Shown: one piece after another, positions 55,655 to 64,000 of the stretch
Numbering within the stretch: position 1 is the stretch's first letter
Layout of the letters: every line of letters starts with the position of its first letter
From: Shinisaurus crocodilurus
Taxonomy: Eukaryota; Chordata; Lepidosauria; Squamata; Shinisauridae
Direction: 5' to 3'
Assembly: GCA_021292165.1 (NCBI GenBank)
Contig: CM037878.1
Location: 191,765,118 to 191,829,117 of the forward strand
Length of the DNA: 64,000 nucleotides
The notes under the pieces: model-generated
Databases searched by the model: none
The model's input: only the letters and a program-made list of their open reading frames with translations
Told to the model about the DNA's origin: nothing
Position numbers and translations under genes: made by a program

Positions 55655-55883
55655 TTGCTGTGGGCTGTTGGGACATATTTATAGAGCATGCGGCATGTTT
55701 TGAAGTTTCCCAAATATGGATTTAGTCACTCTCCCCTGATTTTGCCCATCTCCCTGTCTTCCCTAGCTGTTCCCTGTCTGCCCTTATCCCATGCCCCGTC
55801 TTTAGGTTGTCCATCACTTTCTTCTTCTTCATGCTTCTTTATGCTCATGGCTTTCCTTATCTACACCAACGGCTGTATACTCA

Positions 55884-55884
<1 letters not shown>

Positions 55885-55928
<44 letters not shown>

Positions 55929-55929
55929 A
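55885..55929. repeat. (GAT)n trinucleotide microsatellite
   Basis: About fourteen GAT units occur in a row, followed by a degenerate CTA-rich run ending in an L2-like ATTTGTATACCGCTCCA fragment (55980-56003). Confidence 0.95.
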
Positions 55930-56033
55930 GTGATGATTACTATGACTAATACCACTACTACCGCTACTACTACTACTACAGTATTTGTATACCGCTCCAC
56001 ATCATATCAGTAGTTCCATCACTCCTGTTTATG

Positions 56034-56250
56034 TTTTCAACTATTTTCCCAAACCAGCTTTCTTCACCTTAAATTATTCCTGCTTCCCAAGAAGAAGGAA
56101 ATTTCACAGGATATCCCCCAAAACACTCTTCTTCTCAGGTTGGCACCACTTCTAAAAGGTGCTTTGATTTGTATTACAAGCTGTCTTTCCCCATACATAC
56201 TGTGTTCAATACGTTTTGCACCTCTTCTGAAGCGCTAAATGCGAACCACT
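56034..56250 (+). repeat. Direct duplication, copy 2 (about 217 bp)
   Basis: It matches 54125-54346, including CACAGGATATCCCCCAAAAC and TTGCACCTCTTCTGAAGCGC. The copies are about 1.9 kb apart. The left copy has an extra GGTA near its beginning. Confidence 0.93.
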
Positions 56251-56635
56251 GTTTATGTTGCAACAGAGTCTGGTCTGCATATTTTTCTCGTGGGGACCTG
56301 AGTTGGTAAGGTTTGAGCCAGGAAAAACTCTCTGGTGTCTTTCCTTTCAGATACAGCTTAGTCTGGCATGGACATTATAACACATTCTTCTCCATGACCA
56401 TTTACAGTGATAAAATCCGCACACTCTAGTCCAGCATATTTTCCCTGCCACTGCTGCTTGCAGCACTACTGTAACTTCCCTGTCATGTCCTCAGAATATC
56501 ATGTCTTCTGACATAACACTGGCATAGAGGTTGGTACAACCCATCCAGATATTTTATTTTCTAGTGCAGCAAGTCTTGGGAAGCATCTCCCTACCAGACT
56601 GAAGACACAAGACTGTATTTGGATAAAGGGATTTT

Positions 56636-57060
56636 TATTGATTGATTTGATTTGATTTGTACCCCACCTTTCTACTGTGAAAATGGCACTCAAGGAGGCT
56701 TACAGTCATAGGAACGAAAAGATTTAAAAAATAAAACTTGATTAAAACAATTTTAAAAATCAAATACATTAAAAACACAATTAAAAACACAAGAATAACA
56801 GAATGAAAACAGCACCCAACTCAATATTTCAGCTTACATACTAAAGGCCTGCTTGAAGAAGAACATATTTGCCTGCTGGCAGAAGGACAGCAGAGAGGGA
56901 GCCATCCTAGCCTTCCTTGGCAGGGAATTCCACCACCTGGGAGCAGCCACTTAGAAGGCCCTCCCTTGAGTTACCACCAAACACACCTCTGAAGGCAGCA
57001 GTACTGAAATAAGGGCCTCTCCCAAAGATCTTAAAACCTGGGCAGGCTCATATGTAAGAA
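56636..57060 (-). mobile_element. L2-like LINE 3' end
   Basis: Reverse-oriented tail TTGATTTGTACCCCACCTTT is followed by a 3' UTR and a degraded ORF2 end (AGGGAATTCCACCACCTGGG, GAAGGCCCTC), as in the other L2-like copies of the window. Confidence 0.6.
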
Positions 57061-57424
57061 GGGATGGACAAATAATTCTAATCCCAGTTCATGTCACTTG
57101 TGCATGTGTCCATTATTAAGTCTGTTCTATCTCATTTCCACATTAATGTGCAATTTCTTTAAAGTCAAGTTTATAGTAGGACTGGGATGGAATATAATGG
57201 AATGGCCACAGGTGAAAATTTTGGTGGGATCTGACGGCTGCCCCAAACCTGCTGAAAAAGAACGCAACATGAACCCCAATGCAAAGTCCACTGCATGTCT
57301 TGCATCACACTAACTCAACCTTCAATGCCCAAATGGGGCACCTGTGTTAAGTGTTGATGGGTACATACTCTTGTTTAAAAACATAAGAAATGCCTTGCTG
57401 GTTCTGATTGAGGTCCACCTAGTC

Positions 57425-57560
57425 TAGGGATGGGCAACTTGTGGCCCTCCAGATATTTTGGGCAGAAGTCCTGTGTCAGCCCTTTGCCAGCATAGCTAAT
57501 GGTGAGATCATGGGAGCTGTAGGTCAAAACATCTGGAGGGTCACAAGTTGCCCACCCCTG
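57425..57560. mobile_element. hAT-like MITE with 20-bp TIRs
   Basis: The left end TAGGGATGGGCAACTTGTGG pairs with the right end TCACAAGTTGCCCACCCCTG. TAGTC directly flanks both ends. This is the well-known GGGCAACTTGTGGCCCTCCA family. Confidence 0.8.
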
Positions 57561-57599
57561 TAGTCCAACATTCAATGCAGGAACCCCAGCAACCAGCAG

Positions 57600-59790
57600 G
57601 CAGGAAGTGGTCCATCAAAAATTGACCTGCAGGCCACCATCTGCCCATGCTTAGCACAGCAGGAGCAGAGGGAAGACTTAAGGGCAAACCAGTAAGCAAG
57701 CTCCACAGGGTTCAAGGGAACAAGGTAAGAGAAAGGCAACTAGCACAGCCAAAATGTTCTAACTAGAGTTGTTGACCAATTTATCAGCAGCGTCTTCTTG
57801 CTTGCTTTTATAGGGGTTGCTCTGAGACCTAAGGGAACAAATAATCTCAGGTGAGTCAGCTCAGGTGAGCATTCCAAAGCAGGGCAGGGCTGAGAAGTGA
57901 TTCCTGAGAGAGATAGATGATTCATTTGGATAATTAATTGTTCTGGATAACTAAAGTGGATACAACATTGTTTATCCACAAAAAGCCAATAGTTGATGAA
58001 ACAACTACTCCAGACCAGCACTGCCAATAATATCCACATCAATAGCACAGCAAACACTAACAGTTTCCTGCTGAAACCTGGCTCAACAAAGTAATTTAAT
58101 AGTTCAGTACTTTAATAGTTTATTAATTTAATTGAAAAAACCCCTAACATAAAGCTTGAATATAGAACATTAAATGATGTGAAGCAGGATTAAAACTGAA
58201 TCATTTTTAAAATTGAGCAAGTTACTGCTTGGCAGCAGTAAACTTTATCCAGCTTCTTCAACTGGAATAGACGTTGCCTCAAGACAAATTTGGCTCCTGG
58301 AGAAGAAGTAAAGCAGCAGTAGCCAGTTAAGCAAAATAAACGTGTTTTCCTCCCAGTCTGGCACATTTCATTATCTCAGTCAATGAATATGGCCCTGTGA
58401 TAAGCTAGAGAGTAATGAATCCCATGGATAAATATTTCCTTGTAATGGCAATGATATTTCTCTCTTTGATATTACAGCCATCATCCAAATGGGTGCAACA
58501 CACATTGCAAAGGAACACAGTGATTTGTCACCTTCATTGCTGTATTTGCATATTAGGATATCTTTTAATAGTGATATCTGCTCCCCCTTTTTTCTTCAGA
58601 TTACTGTCTTGATAACTATTTCTCCCTTTTTCTGTGTTACAACACAAAAAACACAATGGTTGGCACTATGGGGTGACCCTCCTGCTGGGTTAAGAATTTG
58701 TAGGGGGCATATTTTTCACACATACCACTGCCATCAAAATGCCTCAGCTCTGAGGACCAATTAATTGACCAGTACGTACATGGTAACCACTTAACCCCCC
58801 CCCCCCCAGTCATGTGTATCCACCACTATGTGGTGAATTCAGTTATTTGTAAGCCAGGACAAATATCACCTTCTGTGTTTCTAACAATGTGCTCTGAATG
58901 ATAGATCCTGCTGCACATGATGATGGGTGCGCATCATGAACAAGCTGAAAGTTGGCACACATACAGGATATTTTCACACAATTTCTCCATGGCTAACATG
59001 TGCCCAATGGTTATGTGAAGTGGCTCTGAATCCTTGCCCTTGAAGAACTACATTTTGTTGGTACCAGGTTGCTAGTGAACCTCCAGGTGTAGGGTAAAAC
59101 AGAAATAAGGAATATCTATAACTCACTTCCCGTTTTGGAGAAAGAGGAGAGAAAGAAAACTGGGGGCATAGTCATACCATAACTATTAGAAGAGTTGAAA
59201 GGACCATCATATGCACTAATTAATGTTTCATTATGAATGCTGGTCAAAAAGGTTTTACAGGTTTTTTGAAGCTATAAAAACTTTTTTAAAAAAAACCTGT
59301 GAAGTGGGCTCAGAACAAGGCAATGCTGTCTCATCCCCTTCCAATCTCTGAGAAACTCTTTCTATGTAGTCTTGCCTACAATTTCCTAAGATAATGCCAT
59401 TCATTTTTTAATTGTTTAATTTTTTTGTAATTTGACACCCTTAGATTTCACAGACTTCAAGTCAAGATAGACATTTAATGGGAGATGAGATGCGTGTAAC
59501 AATTTCCTGAAGTTAGTGCTTTTGTTTTGTTTTGTAATGAAAAGCAGCCATGAAAGTCTTCCACTTTGAGGAATCAAATGCTTTCCCACTTCTGGGGGAA
59601 ATAATGGGTAAGATATGGGAACCCTTTATGTTTCCCTCCATGAATGGAAAAGTATCTGGTGAGGGGGTGAGCAAACTAAAACAAAAAAACAAAGGGGAAA
59701 GGCTTAAGCAGCCTCTCCCCCTTCCTTTCCTCCACTCAACTTCATGTGAGTGCTTTTCATTTAAAAAAAAAAGTCTGAAAGTCTGACCTT
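57600..59790. other. Upstream region, no gene recognised
   Basis: There is a poly-C run at 58796-58807, but no exon-like frame and no clear repeat. Confidence 0.4.
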
Positions 59791-60019
59791 ATTGGTGCTT
59801 TCTTCTGAGTAGACATACCTAGGATTGCATTGCACATGGGCTGTTTCTCTGAACAAGCTATCAAGCACTTGGTAGAGCTGGATCTTGTCTCTTCACATGA
59901 CTATACAGGTTCATGGGCCCTGCCAAATGTTTCTTAATGGGAACAGTATAGTATAAGTATCTGAAGAGTCACTCTGAAGGTGTTTTGGAAAAACACACAC
60001 AATCTCTTGGGTAACAGTA

Positions 60020-60446
60020 AGAAAGGGTCAATTTTGGTTTCTTTCAGCTTCTCGTTTTTCCAATATTAAGTTTGGTTTGTCCCAAACTTTGAGGATTTTA
60101 AAAAAAGGTTGCATAAAAATGTGTACACATTTTTGTGCACATGCCTCCCAATTCATGCATTTTGGTATACAATTTTGCCTATTATGCACGTTTGTGCAAG
60201 CAATTTTCCTAATGTTTTTTTAAATGTTAGTTTCACAAATATATGCATTTATGTGCGTGCCTTTTCCTAATATATGCATTTTAATACATATTTTTTTTAA
60301 TTGGAGAACTCTATTGCAAAATTCAAAGAAGTGCAAATTTGGAAGGATAACTGAGTTTCGGTTCAGTTTGTGTATGGATTCAAATGTGCGAAATTCTGTA
60401 GGTTCGCAGTAAAATGTGAACCAAACATATTTCTCTCCCATCCCTA
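60020..60446. mobile_element. AT-rich hAT-like MITE related to 24746-25073
   Basis: Shared blocks include AATTTTGCCTATTATGCACG, ATATGCATTTTAATACATAT and GGATAACTGAGTTTCGGTTC. It ends in TTTCTCTCCCATCCCTAG, a TIR-like end. The left end is uncertain. Confidence 0.45.
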
Positions 60447-60883
60447 GCTTGCCAACAGACTCAGGTTTCCTTTTTCAGTCTTCTGACATTCTGGCCAAAC
60501 CACAGTGATGCCTCTCTATGTCAAATATTACCGTATATAAAAGGAAGTACATAGCTGTATTCTTCCAGAAATCAGACTGAATATTAGAAACAATCTTGGG
60601 AACATTTCAGTTAACCATGCCAGTAACTCTGAAAGCACAACAACTTCATTCAGGTAGTTCCTACTTCAATTCTCTGGAATTTCTATTAGGAAATAGGAAT
60701 GTCTAGAACAGCTTACAATATTAAAAATGCCGGGGGGAAATGGATTGGACTGTCAGATTATAGACTGTTGAAGCAACTTGAGTTTTGGAATTCTACTTGT
60801 CTTTTCTTCATCTGTAAATTCATAACTACAAGAGTAATAGTGAAATCCTATACGTGTCTACTCAGTTGTAAGGGTACAACTGT

Positions 60884-60978
60884 CTTAAGCTGCAATCCTA
60901 TACACACTTACCTGGAAGCAAAGCCACTGAACTCAGTGGAGTTTACTGCTGAGCAAGACATCAGTATAGGATTGCACT
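60884..60978. mobile_element. Palindromic MITE, TGCAATCCT family, well preserved
   Basis: TTAAGCTGCAATCCTATACA opens and AGTATAGGATTGCACTGA closes this copy, a clear terminal inverted repeat, with CCACTGAACTCAGTGGAGTT as the inner palindrome. Confidence 0.7.
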
Positions 60979-62609
60979 GAAAGTCTGCCTGGCAAGGAGG
61001 TTTTGAGAATTGTACATTTCCAGTGAGATTAAGGTTATTATAAGATCATGAGTATACAATAGGCAGGTACTATAGTAAATACATTTTTACTATTTGAAAC
61101 AGATTGATCTGTTTGAAAGGTTCCCTCTCCTGTGATATTTTAAGCAGAGACATTCATTTATGTTCAAATACCCCAAGAGCCAATTCAGTAGCAAACAAAT
61201 CACACTAGTCTTCACTGCAGTGGAGCTAGTAAAAACTGGTTTGATCTCAGGGTAGTATCCAATGGTCCAAACTTGCAGAAAAACAAACTCCCCCCCCCCT
61301 TGAAGTTCTGTAACATGTAAATCTCACCCCTGATACATGAGCTCCAAGTGTAGACAGAACTTATATCACTCGATTGCAGGGGAGAGGCACAAGTTGAAAC
61401 TTCCCTTTTAGGAAGTGTGAAGAGAAGAAGCATGAGGCACCCTAAGGATCAGGCTCTTAATGACAGAAATGTGTGGCTTACTTGCATCTGTAAGGGTCTT
61501 GTTATTCAATGGGATCTGGGCAAGTGGTCTTTTGTTTTGTTTTTACTTGGGATTTGTGAATTTCCCCCATTCCATTGCTTTATTTTCCTTTATTTTCCCC
61601 CTGGTTCACCCTATCTTGTCTTCCACTCCTTAAGAATTCTAGCTTAAAATCACAAACTACAATTTCCTTAAAAAAAAAAAAAAAAAAAAAGAGGCAAGAA
61701 AGAAGACGTCACTCATGTTAAGAATTTTAACATCTCTCATGTGATGTCAATTAGGATAAGGACAATGTGAGATCAATTATGGAAAATCAAGACAAGTATC
61801 CAGGCTGGGTAATCTAAATAACTGAAGAGTGAGTTTGGATTGCTTTTTTTTTTTTTTTTTTAATAGCTCTAAATAGACCCAAACAGTGGAAATAGAGTAC
61901 TTGTTTCAGGGAGGTCAAGACTTACTCCACTTGGGCAAGGAGGACTTGTTCCTGCTGGGGATACTGGTGAGGTGAAGGCATATTAGACACCTACCAGGGT
62001 GGATCCTGGATAGTGGTGACATCTGCCTGCCTCCATCCTGAGTGGTAGTCACAGGTCAACACAAAGAAAATGGTTAAATGGGGTAAAATCCACCCCCAGT
62101 GTGGGTACAAAGTGGGTTTGTAGGCTCAGAGTTCCATCACTGTGAGGGGTTGCGTAGCAGTCTTCTTTCATTTAGGCCCTGAAGTTAGGGATCCATGGGC
62201 AAATTGATTAGCAGGGGACTTCAAACATCTGAGCCAGCCTTCTTCAGCTTGGTCTAGGATTCTTCTGTTCCTGTTTTCAGGATGGTGGGGTTAAGAAGCT
62301 CTTCCCTGAAGTCTTCTTCCTTGTCATTGGCTCCCACCATCTCTGAGGTGTGGGGACCCTGCTGATGGCTCTGCCACACTGTCAAAGGCAAAGGAGCAGG
62401 GGGTTGGTTTTATTTTTGCATTTATTATGTATGTCGCCCTGAGACATACATAATATGTTGGCTCTAGAGTGACTCATAAACTGAAGAAATGAAATGAAAT
62501 GCAACCAAGCATGAATTATTTGGGGGAAGCTCTGCCTTGCCATCTGGGTGTTTCTGCCTTTCCCGTGCTACCCTAATCTCTGCAGCGAGCTTCAGTCCAG
62601 CTACATAAC
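60979..62609. other. Upstream region, no gene recognised
   Basis: It contains two homopolymer tracts, about 20 A at 61671-61690 and about 19 T at 61844-61862, but no family-like open frame. Confidence 0.45.
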
Positions 62610-62745
62610 TGAATGAGTAGAGCACATGCCATGCATACAGAAGGTCCCTGGCATCTCCTGCCACTCACTTTAGACAATACTGAGCCAGGTGGACCATTGG
62701 TCTGCCTTGGTGCAAGGCAGCTTCCTATGTTGCCTATGATAAAAT
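62610..62745 (+). mobile_element. tRNA-derived SINE, internally shortened
   Basis: GAGTAGAGCACATGCCATGC and TTAGACAATACTGAGCCAGG are shared with the SINE at 41505-41696. The B-box segment is lost and the copy ends GGCAGCTTCCTATGTTG. Confidence 0.7.
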
Positions 62746-62804
62746 ATTAAGTGAGACCAGATAGCTGCATCAAACCAGGTTGGCTGGAGAGCTCTACTGC
62801 ACAC

Positions 62805-63150
62805 TTTATTTATTTATTTAATACATTTATATACCGCCCAATAGCCGAAGCTCTCTGGGCAGTTTACAACAGTTAAAACCATAAAATACAATATAATATA
62901 CCTATAAAATTTAAAACCACAGATTAAAACAAACAGCAAAGCTAGCAGCATTTCAAATTACAGTAACAAAGTTAAAAACTACAAGATAAAAATGATTAAG
63001 ATGATTAAAATGCCTGGGAGAATAAAAAGATCTTCACCTGGTGCTGGAAAGAGTACAATGTGGGCGCTAGGCGAGCCTCTTTGGGGAGCTCATTCCACAG
63101 CTGGAGTGCCACAGCATAAAAAAGGCCCTGTTCTTGGTAGCTACTTTATG
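62805..63150 (-). mobile_element. L2-like LINE 3' end with ORF2 terminus
   Basis: The tail TTTATATACCGCCCAATAGC is followed by the ORF2 end; on the minus frame this reads LQLWNELPKEARLAPTLYSF. It is a 5'-truncated, non-functional copy. Confidence 0.7.
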
Positions 63151-64000
63151 GCTAGAATGATCACTATGCATGGCCAAAAAGAGGACAAAAGAATGCCAAT
63201 TTGCATAACAATTGCATTTGCAAAGTTATGTATAGGTGCAAATTTATAAATAACAACTATTACTTATATAGAAATACAAGACATATCACCATGGTAGGGG
63301 AGACTGACCAGGTGACCCTGTGTGCCTGCTCAATTTGCTGCAGATAGAAGCTGGCTTGGTTCTCTGAATAGCTTTTGTTGTGTTCCATGGGAGAAACTAA
63401 ATAAACTGTAACCTGGGAGGCAGGTGAGGAATACCTACTTCTCATTCCAGGCTCTTGGAATCACCAGGGGGCAGGCCATGACCACAATAGTGTAGTGTAG
63501 CCTTGGCCACAATAGTATCACAATTATTATGAACTCACAATAGAGTTCATGTCTATTTTCTTCCATGGGGCAATGGCTGTACATCATTTCTATGGGGAAA
63601 AGCAAAGTGGAGGACAATTTGGGGACAATGTGGAAGATCCAAGCCCAACGTTCTCTTCATAGATTGACTTTCTTTCTTTCTATAAAGTGATTTGCATCAT
63701 ACTTATTTTGATTGCCAGTGGATGTTGCTTATTTATCTCCTGGAAAGTGAAATCTTGCTTCTGATCCTTTGCTGCCTTTCCTGCTCATTTGCAATGATCA
63801 TTAATGTACAATTTATGTCTGGATTTATTTATCTCCCCCCACCCCACCCCTTACTAGTAATCTGGAGAAGGAAGTAAACAGAAAAATCGGCAGCACCCCA
63901 ATAGACAGCTTTTTCCAGTGACTCGGAGTGCACGCTATCATTTCCCTGTGTTTACAGTCACGTAAGCTCTTCAACCACATAACAGTTTTCTTGGCCAAAC
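63151..64000. other. End of window, nothing recognised
   Basis: No coding frame, repeat family or regulatory structure is supported here. Confidence 0.4.

Noticed and set aside
55807..56013. Open frame with a run of methionines
   Set aside because: It is simply the (GAT)n microsatellite read in the ATG frame.
1..64000. CRISPR array, prokaryotic operon or defence system
   Set aside because: No regularly spaced repeats, Shine-Dalgarno-led gene clusters or Cas-like frames exist. The window is vertebrate nuclear DNA.

Overview
This window is vertebrate nuclear DNA, almost certainly from a squamate reptile (lizard-like). It holds one large split protein-coding gene with GT-AG introns. It also holds a repeat set typical of squamates: 5S-rRNA-derived SINEs with CR1-like tails, tRNA-headed SINEs, MIR-like CORE-SINEs, L2-like LINEs and many small TIR DNA transposons (MITEs). 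No prokaryotic gene, CRISPR array, functional rRNA gene or functional tRNA gene was found.

The gene is MXRA5 (matrix-remodeling-associated 5, adlican) on the minus strand. Six coding exons join in frame: 27808-28013, 25262-25391, 24023-24413, 13853-18739, 12006-12906 and 4892-6800. They encode about 2,807 residues: a signal peptide, an N-terminal cysteine cap, leucine-rich repeats, a C-terminal LRR cap, two Ig domains, a long Ser/Thr/Pro-rich linker coded in one giant exon, and ten further Ig domains ending at a stop at 4892-4894. Length, domain order and exon phases match the mammalian protein. A 5' untranslated exon is expected upstream; a CpG-rich block at about 33.9-34.4 kb is the best promoter candidate. 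The 3' UTR probably ends near an AATAAA at 3529-3534.

Layout: 1-3.5 kb is flanking DNA with a MITE; 3.5-28.0 kb is the MXRA5 transcript body; 28-34 kb is presumed intron 1 and promoter; 34.4-64 kb is repeat-rich upstream DNA in which I recognise no host gene.

The most unusual structures are: (i) a nearly identical 360-bp inverted repeat whose arms lie in introns 2 and 4 and enclose the two LRR exons; (ii) a 202-bp nearly perfect inverted repeat in intron 6; (iii) two GC-rich TIR transposons that carry NRF1-like and ETS/CRE-like motifs, one in a 50-bp-arm palindrome; (iv) an L2-like insertion lacking the RT catalytic block but flanked by a perfect 14-bp target-site duplication; and (v) a 220-bp direct duplication in the upstream desert. 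All alignments were made by eye, so percent identities are approximate and repeat family names rest on recognition rather than a library search.
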